DNA of 64,000 nt from RH-AL1 sp965198715 (GTDB taxonomy: Bacteria; Pseudomonadota; Alphaproteobacteria; Rhizobiales; Beijerinckiaceae). The position numbers were made by a program, and so were the translations under genes. Under the pieces are notes generated by a model. It was not told where the DNA came from. It saw nothing but the letters and a program-made list of their open reading frames with translations, and searched no databases. Where the stretch lies: contig CBDAPV010000002.1 in the NCBI GenBank assembly GCA_965198715.1, positions 1,178,001 to 1,242,000 on the forward strand, in the 5' to 3' direction. Shown one piece after another: positions 41,170 through 52,764 of the stretch. Within the stretch, counting starts at the first letter, position 1; every line of letters begins with the position of its first letter.

Positions 41170-42090
41170 ATGAACATAGCCAACGGAATGCGCCTGAGCG
41201 TCATCACCGCGGCGCTCGCCATGGCGGCGCCAGGCGCCTTCGCCCAAAACCCCGTCGGCATACCGGCTCCTGCGATGCCCTCGACGGCCGAGCCCGAGGC
41301 TCCGCCGCCGTCGCCCGACACCGTGCTCGCCACGGTCAACGGCCAGAAGATCACGCAACTCGACGTCAACCTGGCCGCCGAGGATCTTGGCCCGCAGCTG
41401 CAGCAGCAGCTGAAGGGGCGTGCGCGCGACGCTTACGTGCTCGATTACCTTGTCGATGCCACCCTGGTGGCGCAGAAGGCCAAGGCCAACGGCGCCGATA
41501 AGACGCCCGATTTCGCCGCCAAGATGGAATACGCCAAGGATAAGGTGCTGATGGAGACGATGCTGACCAGCATCGCCAAGTCCGTCACCGATAGCGCCAC
41601 CCTGCACAAGATCTACGACCAGGCGGCGTCGGCGCAGAAGCCCGAGCCGGAGATCCACGCTCGTCACGTCCTCGTCGCCACCGAGGCCGATGCCCAGACG
41701 GTGCTCAAGCGGCTCAAGGGCGGCGAAGATTTCGCCAAGGTCGCCAAGGAGATGTCGAAGGATCCTGGATCCGAGGGTGGCGATCTCGGCTGGTTTACCA
41801 AGGAGCGTATGGTACCGGCCTTCGCCGAGGCTGCCTTCAAGCTGAAGGACGGCCAAATCTCCGACCCGGTGAAGACGCAGTTCGGCTGGCACGTCATCCA
41901 GGTCGAAGGGCATCGCACCAAGTCGTTCCCGCCCTTCGATCAGGTCAAGGACCAGATCGTGCGCTACGCGGTGCAGAAGGCCCAAAGCGACCTGATTCTG
42001 CAGCTGCGTAGCAGCGCGAAGATCGAACGCACCGCGGCTGCACCGCCGGCCAGCGAACCGCCGGCCGCCAACGAAGCACCGGGCAAGTAG
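41170..42090 (+). CDS. Periplasmic parvulin-type peptidylprolyl isomerase
   Basis: ATG 41170 has a ggaggac site 8 bases upstream and opens a signal peptide cleaved near AFA-QN (residue 25). The 306-residue protein has an Ala/Pro-rich linker, a SurA-like N-terminal helical region (LATVNGQKITQLDVNLAAE), and a rotamase domain at about residues 158-247 (IHARHVLVATEADAQ, SKDPGSEGGDLGWFTKERM, FGWHVIQVEGHR). It should help fold outer-membrane or periplasmic proteins. The C-terminus is an Ala/Pro tail. It diverges from otsA across about 220 bases and is followed closely by thpR. Confidence 0.92.
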   Translation: MNIANGMRLSVITAALAMAAPGAFAQNPVGIPAPAMPSTAEPEAPPPSPDTVLATVNGQKITQLDVNLAAEDLGPQLQQQLKGRARDAYVLDYLVDATLVAQKAKANGADKTPDFAAKMEYAKDKVLMETMLTSIAKSVTDSATLHKIYDQAASAQKPEPEIHARHVLVATEADAQTVLKRLKGGEDFAKVAKEMSKDPGSEGGDLGWFTKERMVPAFAEAAFKLKDGQISDPVKTQFGWHVIQVEGHRTKSFPPFDQVKDQIVRYAVQKAQSDLILQLRSSAKIERTAAAPPASEPPAANEAPGK

Positions 42091-42152
42091 CCCGTTTCTT
42101 GTATCCGATGCGCGGCATCACTCCCCCGCATCGCCGTCTCGCAGCAGGGCTC

Positions 42153-42686
42153 ATGCCTCGCCTCTTTACCGGTCTCGAACTGCCGGAGCGTCTCGCCGCG
42201 GAGCTCGGAATGATCCGCGGCGGCCTCTTCGGCGCCCGTTGGATCGATGCCGAGGATTACCACGTCACGCTGCGTTTTATCGGGGACGTCGACCGTGCCG
42301 TCGCCAACGATGTCCACGACGCGCTCTCGCAGGTGCGCCGGCCGGCTTTCGCGATGACGTTGAGCGCTCTCGACGCTTTCGGCGGAGAGAAGCCTCGAGC
42401 GTTGGTGGCGACGGCCCGCGCCGCAGCACCTCTCGTCGAGCTGCAAGCCGAGCACGAGAGGCTGATGCGCCGTATCGGCCTGCCGGCAGAGACCCGCAAG
42501 TTCGTGCCCCACGTCACGCTGGCGCGGCTGAGGCGAACGCCGCCGCGCGCGGTGGCTGATTTTCTCGCGCTCCGGGGATGGCTGGCGGCGCGCGAATTCC
42601 GCTGCGAGCATTTCACCTTGTTCTCCGCGCGCGATTCTGTCGGCGGCGGTCCTTATGTCGCGGAAGCGATCTATCCGTTGCAGTGA
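42153..42686 (+). CDS. thpR: RNA 2',3'-cyclic phosphodiesterase
   Basis: From ATG 42153 (MPRLFTGLELPERLA) the 177-residue protein shows both HxT motifs of the 2H phosphoesterase fold, HVTLRFIGDV and HVTLARLRRTPP, about 80 residues apart. ThpR/LigT hydrolyses RNA 2',3'-cyclic phosphodiester ends and can ligate tRNA halves in vitro. It overlaps no neighbour and ends 7 bases before the DUF1176 gene start. Confidence 0.93.
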   Translation: MPRLFTGLELPERLAAELGMIRGGLFGARWIDAEDYHVTLRFIGDVDRAVANDVHDALSQVRRPAFAMTLSALDAFGGEKPRALVATARAAAPLVELQAEHERLMRRIGLPAETRKFVPHVTLARLRRTPPRAVADFLALRGWLAAREFRCEHFTLFSARDSVGGGPYVAEAIYPLQ

Positions 42687-42693
42687 GGTTTCC

Positions 42694-43758
42694 ATGCGCA
42701 TCGGCTTCGGCGCCTGCCTCGCCTTCCTTGCCCAATCGATCGTTCCGTCCGTGGCAGTCTGCACGGAGCCGTCGCTCAGCAAGACTATCGCAGGATGGAC
42801 CGCGACCTGTGACAATCTTCGTGACTGCGTCGTCATCGGCAGCAGCGACGATGGTGACGGCCTCTTCTACGTGCGCGTGGCGCGGGGCGCTGTCGAGGCG
42901 GCAGAGCCCAAGGTCAAAGTGGTGCTTGCCGCCTCCGACCCAATTCCGGACGCACCCGGCGTCTTTCAGCTCTCGGCCGGCGCCGGAACCCGCAAGACGA
43001 GCGATGCCTTTGTCGTCGCAACCAGGAAGGACGACCCTGACGGCGCGGCGCTCGCCGCCGAAATCGCCGATCCCACCTTCCTGACCTCTCTCGAAACCGC
43101 AGAGACACTCGATTACGTCGCCGGTACGCTGAAAGGACGTCTTCTGCTGAAGGGTCTTGTCCCGGCGCTGCGTTTCGTCGACGTGCACCAGGGCCGAGCG
43201 GGAACGTCGAGTGCGCTGGTTGCGCGTGGTGACGCGCTCCGCCGGGTGTCGCCGCTTTCCATTCCGCCGGTCGTCCCGGCGGCTGGGGTTGTCGCCGCTG
43301 CCGTAACTTCGCCGACGTTGGGCCGCGCGCTGCTCGACATGGCCAAGCCCGCCTGCGATCCTGAGGTCGTCGAGGCCCACAGCGACGCCGCTGCATGGAT
43401 GCTCGGACCCGACCGCCAGTTGGTCGCGGTGCCCTGTGCCGAGGGTGCCTACAACGTCTCGGTGGCGCTGTTCACCACCGATCCCAAGGGTGGACAGCCT
43501 CGCCCCGCCATGCTCGAGCAGCCGCCTAAGCAAGGCGACGCAACAGTCGATAACGTCGTCGTCAACTACGATTTTAACGTGAAGACCTTGACGCTGATGA
43601 GCCTCGACAAGGGGCGTGGCCTCGGCGATTGCGGGTCCGCGCGAACCTGGGTCTGGACCGGCGAGATCTTCGCTCTTCTCCACGCCACCGAACTCGAAGC
43701 CTGTCCAGGCGCCCTGCCGGAGGATTGGCCGCCAATCTACCAGGCCGTGCGCAAATAG
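42694..43758 (+). CDS. DUF1176-type secreted protein
   Basis: ATG 42694 (MRIGFGACLAFLAQSIVPSV) begins a signal peptide cleaved near AVC/TE. The 354-residue protein has DUF1176 features: WTATCDNLRDCVVIG with a cysteine pair at the N-terminus, a central repeat-like region with LVPALRFVDVHQGRAGTSSALVARG, and a C-terminal part with NYDFNVKTLTLMSLDKGRGLGDCGSARTW. The family is periplasmic and of unknown function, and the paired cysteines suggest disulphides. It probably shares a transcript with thpR. Confidence 0.85.
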   Translation: MRIGFGACLAFLAQSIVPSVAVCTEPSLSKTIAGWTATCDNLRDCVVIGSSDDGDGLFYVRVARGAVEAAEPKVKVVLAASDPIPDAPGVFQLSAGAGTRKTSDAFVVATRKDDPDGAALAAEIADPTFLTSLETAETLDYVAGTLKGRLLLKGLVPALRFVDVHQGRAGTSSALVARGDALRRVSPLSIPPVVPAAGVVAAAVTSPTLGRALLDMAKPACDPEVVEAHSDAAAWMLGPDRQLVAVPCAEGAYNVSVALFTTDPKGGQPRPAMLEQPPKQGDATVDNVVVNYDFNVKTLTLMSLDKGRGLGDCGSARTWVWTGEIFALLHATELEACPGALPEDWPPIYQAVRK

Positions 43759-43830
43759 GCTTTTCGTCCCTATGCTTAAGGCCCGATCGGGAAAACTTAA
43801 CCTGTGCGGGACCTGAAGCGTAGCCGCTGA

Positions 43831-44313
43831 CTACGAGAACGCCACCTCGAGAACCTCGTAGCTCTTGCCGCCGCCCGGCGTGTTCACCTCGACGGTGTCG
43901 CCCTTCTTCTTACCGATAAGGGCGCGTGCCGTCGGCGAGGTGATGGACACCTTGCCGACCTTCACATCGGCCTCGCTCTCGCCAACGATCTGGTAAACCT
44001 TCTTCTCTTCCGTGTCCTCGTCGACAATCGTCACCGTGGCGCCGAACATCACGGTCGAGCCCGAGAGCTTCGACACGTCGATCACCTCGGAGCGCGCGAG
44101 CTTGTCCTCGAGTTCGGCGATGCGCCCTTCGTTGTGGCTCTGCGCTTCCTTGGCGGAATGGTATTCGGCATTCTCGGACAGATCGCCGTGGGAGCGGGCT
44201 TCGGCGATGGCTTCGACGATACGCGGGCGCTCGACCTGCTGACGCTGCTTAAGCTCTTCCTCGAGCTTGGTATGCCCCGCCGGCGTCATCGGAATCTTAT
44301 CCAGCTGTGCCAT
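43831..44313 (-). CDS. greA: Transcription elongation factor GreA
   Basis: The 160-residue protein is a standard GreA. An N-terminal coiled-coil hairpin (about residues 8-80) has the acidic tip DLSENAEYHSAKE, which enters the RNA polymerase secondary channel to trigger transcript cleavage. A C-terminal FKBP-like domain follows (VTIVDEDTEEKKVYQIVG, SPTARALIGKKKGDTVEV). greA near carB is a frequent Hyphomicrobiales arrangement. Confidence 0.97.
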   Translation of the reverse strand: MAQLDKIPMTPAGHTKLEEELKQRQQVERPRIVEAIAEARSHGDLSENAEYHSAKEAQSHNEGRIAELEDKLARSEVIDVSKLSGSTVMFGATVTIVDEDTEEKKVYQIVGESEADVKVGKVSITSPTARALIGKKKGDTVEVNTPGGGKSYEVLEVAFS

Positions 44314-44566
44314 GTCATCTCTTCTTGGCGCGTGCCAGGTCGTGCGAAACAGGAAGCCCGCTCACCGTCGGCAGACGGCGACCGGGCGAATGATAATGTT
44401 GCGACCCAGTCGCAGCACGTTTGCTACAAAGCGCAACGCCGACATTTTGGTCTAATCGTAGGGCTTATGCAAGAGAACGGGATGCGCGGGTCGATACCAA
44501 GCGCCATCTTCGTCTAAGATGCCTTTGCCTTAATTCCATGGAAAACATGGTTGCGGAAGGTGACAC

Positions 44567-44595
44567 CTGCAGGTGGCGGCAACCACCACCTGCAG
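44567..44595. repeat. Perfect 10-bp hairpin downstream of the cold-shock gene
   Basis: CTGCAGGTGG and CCACCTGCAG flank a 9-base loop, 13 bases past the csp stop. No T-run follows on the minus strand, so it is either a Rho-dependent or processed 3' end, or a stabilising hairpin of the cold-shock mRNA. Confidence 0.7.
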
Positions 44596-44608
44596 AAAGA
44601 CATGGAGC

Positions 44609-44812
44609 CTAGACGGCCGCCAAGTTGACGGCGGATTCCTTGCCGCGATCCGGCTTCACGTCATAGGAAACCTTCTGACCTTCCGCCAAGCCGCGCATGC
44701 CGGCCTGCTCGACGGCGGAAATGTGGACGAAAACGTCCTTGCCGCCGGCTTCGGGCTCGATGAAGCCGTAGCCCTTCTCGCCGTTGAACCATTTCACTGT
44801 ACCAGTAGCCAT
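44609..44812 (-). CDS. Cold-shock protein, CspA family
   Basis: This 67-residue OB-fold protein has both RNA-binding motifs, KGYGFIEP (RNP1) and DVFVHISAV (RNP2), in MATGTVKWFNGEKG. It binds single-stranded RNA and acts as an RNA chaperone. It is transcribed alone, with a hairpin just downstream. Which of the several csp paralogues it represents cannot be told. Confidence 0.96.
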   Translation of the reverse strand: MATGTVKWFNGEKGYGFIEPEAGGKDVFVHISAVEQAGMRGLAEGQKVSYDVKPDRGKESAVNLAAV

Positions 44813-44911
44813 CGAACGTCCAATCTCGAATTTGCGGGCTCATGAGGACCCCGCACGTGTGACATAGTCATTGATTGTGGCAGAGATAGTCGCGTGCAGC
44901 ACTTCGTTGCG

Positions 44912-45490
44912 CTAAAGCTCTTCCAATTCGTCGAGCATGAAGGCGAAAGCCTTTGGCGCGTATTGGGGCATCAGACGCTCGCTCGCTCCGCGCTCACGGA
45001 CCTCGGCGTAGCCTCCCGGCTCCGCGCCCATGTGCACATGGACGATGCGGCGCGCTGCATCAATGACCCAGAGTTCGCGCACGCCGAAACCGGCGTAGAT
45101 CAGCGGCTTGCGCCTCAAGTCGTAATCGAGCGAGGTATCGGCGACCTCGACGGCGAGCAGCACGTCGGGTCCGCGGATGTCGGCGAGGCGGGTGGCGCGG
45201 GCGAAGACGATGAAGTCCGGCTCGAGGTAGGTCATCGGATCAAGCCGCAGGGCCGTCTCCGGCGAAAACATGAAACCTCGAGGACAGAGGCTTCCGTAAA
45301 GGAAGTTGAGCGCGGTCTTGATGCCTTCGTGACGCGAGCCCTTGGCGGACATGGGGACGATCTCTCCGCCGATCAGCTCGAGGCGCTCGTCCTGGCCGAC
45401 GATACCGGTCTCCACCATTCGCTCCAGGTCGGCGATGGTGAAGGCGCGGCGCTCGAGCCCTTCGGCGGCGTGGGTCACGCGTATTGTCAT
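44912..45490 (-). CDS. Uma2-family (DUF820) putative endonuclease
   Basis: The 192-residue protein begins with the family opening RAFTIADLERMVETGIV, then RLELIGGEIVPMSAKG. It carries a PD-(D/E)XK-type active-site layout: Asp in YLEPDFIVF, Glu in LLAVEVADTS and Lys in RRKPLIYAGFGVRELWVID. Uma2 proteins are abundant in cyanobacteria and scattered elsewhere, often as mobile or paralogous genes, and nuclease activity is inferred from fold. It diverges from carB. Confidence 0.88.
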   Translation of the reverse strand: MTIRVTHAAEGLERRAFTIADLERMVETGIVGQDERLELIGGEIVPMSAKGSRHEGIKTALNFLYGSLCPRGFMFSPETALRLDPMTYLEPDFIVFARATRLADIRGPDVLLAVEVADTSLDYDLRRKPLIYAGFGVRELWVIDAARRIVHVHMGAEPGGYAEVRERGASERLMPQYAPKAFAFMLDELEEL

Positions 45491-45657
45491 GCGAAGACGT
45501 TACCACGCGCAAAGGACGGTCGCGAGCGTATGTCGCAGGAAGTCCGCGTCCAGCCTTGCCTTCGTGGCGAGGCATCGTCACAAAGGCGCTCGCCAACAAC
45601 TCGGAGGGCCGTTCGCGGCCCCTTCACGCGCGGCCCCGGCCGACGCCGGGACGCATC

Positions 45658-48987
<3,330 letters not shown>

Positions 48988-49402
48988 CCGAGTGTGATCG
49001 CCGGCGACATCCAGCCCGTCGGCGGGCGAGTAAGCTGGCTTGGACTCTACCTCCTGGTTCAAGACAATGCAGGCTCGGCGGAGGCTCCGTGACGTTCACG
49101 GGGTGCATCGGAACATCTTTGCGGGCAGCTGAGGGAGAGAGCTTACCGGCATTTGAACCGCGGGAGGAGGCTGTGCGATCGCTACGAGGACAAGCCCTAT
49201 TTGGTGCGAACAAGCCTTTCACCTCTTGTTTGTTACGGCAAAATTACCTATCGTAGTGATGTTCCGGTCGGAGTTGGCATGACGCATGACGCAGGCTGAC
49301 GCAGAGAATGCAGATTTCACGAGTTTGCACTTCTCGTCTTCTCCACGTCAGGCTTCACGACGGTCCAGTTTGCTGCCGCATTCCACTCGGAGGTGACGGA
49401 AT
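48988..49402 (+). other. carB-degP intergenic region
   Basis: 415 bases. A 5-bp hairpin GCCCG/CGGGC at 49014-49027 lacks a T-run and is at best a weak carB terminator. A short frame at 48984-49256 looks non-coding. The main feature is the heat-shock promoter match at 49225-49253. Between it and degP is a leader of about 140 bases in which GACGCA-like units recur (49281-49308, catgacgcatgacgcag...gacgcag). Confidence 0.5.
49225..49253 (+). promoter_or_regulatory. Candidate RpoH (sigma-32) heat-shock promoter of degP
   Basis: CTTG (49225-49228), 18 bases, then CCTATCG (49247-49253) agree with the alphaproteobacterial RpoH consensus CTTG-N17/18-CYTATNT at 10 of 11 defined or degenerate positions, failing only the last T. 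It lies upstream of a periplasmic chaperone-protease, a classic target. Confidence 0.6.
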
Positions 49403-50824
49403 ATGAAGCGCCCGATAAAATCTTTGCCTGCCGTCCTCGCCCTGGCTCTCCTGGCGACAGCCTCGCCCGCCGTCCACGCTGAACCGAAGCAGGCGCCGCA
49501 GAGCCGCGAGGAGGTCACGCTGTCCTTCGCGCCTGTCGTGAAGAAGGCGGCGCCGGCCGTGGTCAACGTCTACGCCTCGCGCACGGAGAAGGTGCAGCGC
49601 AACCCGTTGTTCGACGATCCCGTGTTCCGCCAGTTCTTCGGCGACGGCGGCAGCCAGGGTCCGCGCTCGCAGACGCAGCGCTCGCTAGGTTCCGGCGTCA
49701 TCGTCGATGCTTCGGGACTCGTGGTAACGAACTACCACGTCATCGATCAGATGACGGATGTAAAGGTGGCGCTCGCCGACGGCAGCGAATACCCTGCCGA
49801 AATCGCGCTGCGCGACCAGCGCAACGACCTTGCCGTGCTGCGCATCAAGGGCGGGCCGAGCTCGTTTCCGACCATGGAAATGGGCGCATCCGATGCCGTC
49901 GAGGTCGGCGACATCGCGCTCGCGATCGGCGACCCCTTCGGCGTCGGCCAGACGGTGACGCAGGGGATTATCTCGGCGCTGGCGCGCTCCAACGTCGTCG
50001 CCGGCCAGACCACGAGCTTCTACCTTCAGACCGACGCTTCGATCAATCCCGGCAATTCCGGCGGCGCGCTGGTCGACACGCACGCGCGTCTCGTCGGCAT
50101 CAACTCGGCGATTTTCTCGCAGTCTGGCGGCTCAATTGGTATCGGCTTCGCCATACCCGTTGACATGGTGAAAATCGTGGTGGCCTCCGCCAAGGCCGGC
50201 GACACGATGGTGCACCGACCCTGGCTCGGTGCGGGGCTGCAGGCGGTGACCTACGACATCGCCGAGAGCTTCGGTCTCAATCGGCCGACCGGCGCGCTGG
50301 TTACCGACGTCAACGCCAAGAGCCCGGCGGCCCAGGCCGGCCTCAAGCAGGGCGACCTCATTTCGGCCATCGACGGCAAGCCGGTCGAGAGCCCCGAAAG
50401 CTTCGGCTTCCGCTTCGGCACCAAGCCGATCGGCGGCGATGCGCACTTGACGATCCATCGCGGCGGCAAGACGGACCAGCTCGACATCAAGCTGATCCGC
50501 GCGCCCGATACGCCCAAGCCCGATCAGGTGCTGATCACCGGCTCGACGCCTTTCGCCGGGCTGAGCGCCGCCAACATGTCGCCCGCGGTGGCCGAGAACC
50601 TGTCCCAGGCCGAGGACCGCGACGGCGTGGTGATTGTCGGAGTGGCGCCGGACTCCAACGCCGCCGCCGTGTCCTTCCAGAAGGGCGACATGATCCTGGC
50701 GGTCAACGGCAAGTCGATCAAGACGACCAAGGACTTGGTCGCCGCCACGAGCGGGCAATCCGACTATTGGAAACTGTCGATTCTGAGGGGAGGGCAGGTG
50801 ATTAACACGGTGTTGAACGGGTAG
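49403..50824 (+). CDS. Periplasmic serine protease/chaperone of the DegP/DegQ family
   Basis: The 473-residue HtrA protein has a signal peptide cleaved near AVHA-EP (residue 27). Its trypsin-like protease domain has the full triad His112 (TNYHVID), Asp142 (RNDLAVL) and Ser219 (GNSGG). PDZ1 starts near WLGAGLQAVTYDIAESFGL and PDZ2 near FAGLSAANMSPAVAENL. It degrades and refolds damaged periplasmic proteins. In many relatives degP precedes rarA, but here the next gene is a convergent aldo/keto reductase. A heat-shock promoter match lies about 150 bases upstream. Confidence 0.96.
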   Translation: MKRPIKSLPAVLALALLATASPAVHAEPKQAPQSREEVTLSFAPVVKKAAPAVVNVYASRTEKVQRNPLFDDPVFRQFFGDGGSQGPRSQTQRSLGSGVIVDASGLVVTNYHVIDQMTDVKVALADGSEYPAEIALRDQRNDLAVLRIKGGPSSFPTMEMGASDAVEVGDIALAIGDPFGVGQTVTQGIISALARSNVVAGQTTSFYLQTDASINPGNSGGALVDTHARLVGINSAIFSQSGGSIGIGFAIPVDMVKIVVASAKAGDTMVHRPWLGAGLQAVTYDIAESFGLNRPTGALVTDVNAKSPAAQAGLKQGDLISAIDGKPVESPESFGFRFGTKPIGGDAHLTIHRGGKTDQLDIKLIRAPDTPKPDQVLITGSTPFAGLSAANMSPAVAENLSQAEDRDGVVIVGVAPDSNAAAVSFQKGDMILAVNGKSIKTTKDLVAATSGQSDYWKLSILRGGQVINTVLNG

Positions 50825-50913
50825 GCCGAAGCAGCTGGTGGGCTTGCAAAAAAAACCCGTGTGATCCGAGACCTCGCCTGTGCCACATCCCCACTCGTGC
50901 AAGAGGCTTCCGC

Positions 50914-52032
50914 CTACTCCATTGTCGGCGCGAGCTTCTGCACGCTTGAGACGCTCTCGCCGAGCCATTTGGCGTTCTTGGCCGTGCCATCGAAGGTCGC
51001 GCTGGTCTTGAAGAGTTCGTACTTGCCGTCGACCGCGTAGGGCTTGGAGCGCTCGAGAAGCTCGGCGACCTGCGCCTTGTCCATCGGCCTGAAGGTCTTT
51101 ACCGCCTCGAAGGCCTGATCGAGGTCGCGCTGGTTCTCCATGCCCGTGATCACCACCGAGGTCGGCAGGTTCAGCGAATAGTGCAGGAACTCGATCGGCT
51201 TGATCGGCGCGTTGGCCTTCAGCAGCACGCTGTCGCCGAAGCTTTTCATGCCCAGGATTGCGATGCCGTGCTCGTGAAGGTAGGGCACGACGAGGTGCGA
51301 GAACGAGCGGAAGTGCGCGTCCATCACGTTGAGCGGCATCTGGCACGAATCGAAATGGAAACCGCGCTCCTCGGCGATGTGCAGCATCTGCAGGTGGATG
51401 CGCGGATCCTTGTGCCCGGTGAAGCCGATGTAGCGCAGCTTGCCGGCCTTCTTGGCCTCGACGAAGGCCTCCATGGCGCCGCCCTCGGCGAAGACGCGGT
51501 CGGGATCGTCGAAGCGCAGGATCTCGTGGTGCTGCACGAGATCGATGCGGTCGGTGCGCAGGCGGTGCAGCGACATGTCGATCTGCTTGGCCGCCTCCTC
51601 CTTGGTGCGCCCGTCGATTTTGGTCATGAGGAAGACCTTGTCGCGATAGCCGCCCTGCTCGAGCGCCGCGCCCGCGCGTAGCTCGGAAACGCCGTCGTTG
51701 TAGTCCCAGCAATTGTCCATGAAGGTGATACCGCGATCGACCCCCTCGTGGATCAGGCGCGTCGCCTCGGCGTCGCTGACCGCCTTTTTGCCGAGGTGGA
51801 AGCCGCCCATGCCGATGGCCGAGATCTTCTCGTTGGTGCGGCCGAAGTTGCGGTACAGCATCTCGCCGCGCCGCTCGCCGGGATCGGTGACGAAGACGAG
51901 ATCTGAAGGATCGGCGATACGCGTGACGGGGAGGGCTGAGACGTTCACGGCTGCACCTGCGGGTTGAGGGCCGCCGACTGCGACGAGACCGGCGCCGAGC
52001 GCGGCACCCTGGAGGAAATCACGACGTTCCAT
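50914..52032 (-). CDS. Tat-signal aldo/keto reductase linked to the lar operon
   Basis: From ATG 52032 the N-terminus is MERRDFLQGAALGAG, a twin-arginine signal, and the 372-residue protein is otherwise an aldo/keto reductase. Candidate tetrad residues are Asp and Tyr in FMDNCWDYNDG, Lys in VFLMTKIDG and His in LVQHHEIL. The C-terminal half has LRYIGFTGHKDP and TSVVITGMENQRDL. Export of a folded oxidoreductase would fit a cofactor-bearing enzyme. It begins 45 bases after larB on the same strand, so it is likely the last gene of the larC-larE-larB transcript. Whether it has any link to the nickel-pincer cofactor is not known. Confidence 0.88.
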   Translation of the reverse strand: MERRDFLQGAALGAGLVAVGGPQPAGAAVNVSALPVTRIADPSDLVFVTDPGERRGEMLYRNFGRTNEKISAIGMGGFHLGKKAVSDAEATRLIHEGVDRGITFMDNCWDYNDGVSELRAGAALEQGGYRDKVFLMTKIDGRTKEEAAKQIDMSLHRLRTDRIDLVQHHEILRFDDPDRVFAEGGAMEAFVEAKKAGKLRYIGFTGHKDPRIHLQMLHIAEERGFHFDSCQMPLNVMDAHFRSFSHLVVPYLHEHGIAILGMKSFGDSVLLKANAPIKPIEFLHYSLNLPTSVVITGMENQRDLDQAFEAVKTFRPMDKAQVAELLERSKPYAVDGKYELFKTSATFDGTAKNAKWLGESVSSVQKLAPTME

Positions 52033-52077
52033 GAGGAAAGGTCCTTGCTGCGACGCTCGCACGTCGCACGGGGAGAA

Positions 52078-52764
52078 TCACGAGGCGCGCTCAGCGAGAA
52101 GCCGCGCCGCGCGGAGGATGCGCAGGGCGGCACAGGCCGCCCCGTAGCCATTGTCGATGTTGGTGACGGTGAGGCCCGGCGCGCAGCTCGCGAGGATCGC
52201 GTTCAGCGCGGTATGGCCGCCCGCGGCAACGCCGTAACCGACGGAGGTCGGGACAGCGATGATAGCGCCGCCGACGAGGCCACCGAGCACACTCGGCAAT
52301 GCCGCATCCATGCCGGCGGCGACGATCAGCACGGGGTGGCAACGCAGGTCGTCGAGCCGGCTGGTGAGACGCCACAGCCCGGCGACGCCGACGTCGGCGA
52401 TCAGCGTCGCCTCCTCGCCCTGATAGGCCAGCGTGCGCAGCGCTTCGCGGGCAACAGCGACGTCCGACGTACCGGCGCAGACTACGGCAACTCGGCCGGT
52501 CTCCTTTATGTCGCGGGGCACGCCGAAGATCGCAGTACGCGACACGGGATCGTAGTCAAGCCGCCCGCGGTGGCGCGGATCGAGGCTCTCGTGCTTGTCT
52601 AAATCAAGCCGTGTCAGGAGAAGGGCTGCCACGCCGCGCTCGGCGGCAGAGGCCAGCACGCCGTCGATTTGGGCAGCCGACTTGCCGGCGCAAAAGATTG
52701 CCTCCTCGAGCCCGATACGCTCCTCGCGGGCAACGTCGAGCACGATCTCGTCGGCAATGCTCAT
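52078..52764 (-). CDS. larB: Nickel-pincer cofactor biosynthesis protein LarB
   Basis: The 228-residue protein matches LarB: an N-terminal part ending FDYDP-like RLDYDPVSRTAIFGVPRD, then a PurE-like Rossmann domain (VAVVCAGTSDVAVAREA, VGVAGLWRL, VLIVAAGMDAALPSVLGGLV, AVPTSVGYGVAAGGHTAL, NIDNGYGAACAA). LarB carboxylates nicotinic acid adenine dinucleotide at C5 and hydrolyses it, the first step to the nickel-pincer cofactor. ATG 52764 overlaps the larE stop as ATGA. Confidence 0.95.
   Translation of the reverse strand: MSIADEIVLDVAREERIGLEEAIFCAGKSAAQIDGVLASAAERGVAALLLTRLDLDKHESLDPRHRGRLDYDPVSRTAIFGVPRDIKETGRVAVVCAGTSDVAVAREALRTLAYQGEEATLIADVGVAGLWRLTSRLDDLRCHPVLIVAAGMDAALPSVLGGLVGGAIIAVPTSVGYGVAAGGHTALNAILASCAPGLTVTNIDNGYGAACAALRILRAARLLAERAS

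Noticed and set aside
44912..45490. Uma2-family gene as part of a defence island
   Set aside because: Its neighbours are housekeeping genes (csp, greA, carB), and no other defence or mobile genes lie nearby.
49014..49027. Hairpin GCCCG/CGGGC as carB terminator
   Set aside because: The stem is only 5 bp and no T-run follows.
50840..50860. Run of eight A (T on the minus strand) between degP and the aldo/keto reductase as a terminator
   Set aside because: No stable stem precedes the T-run on the minus strand, and it is not preceded by one on the plus strand either.
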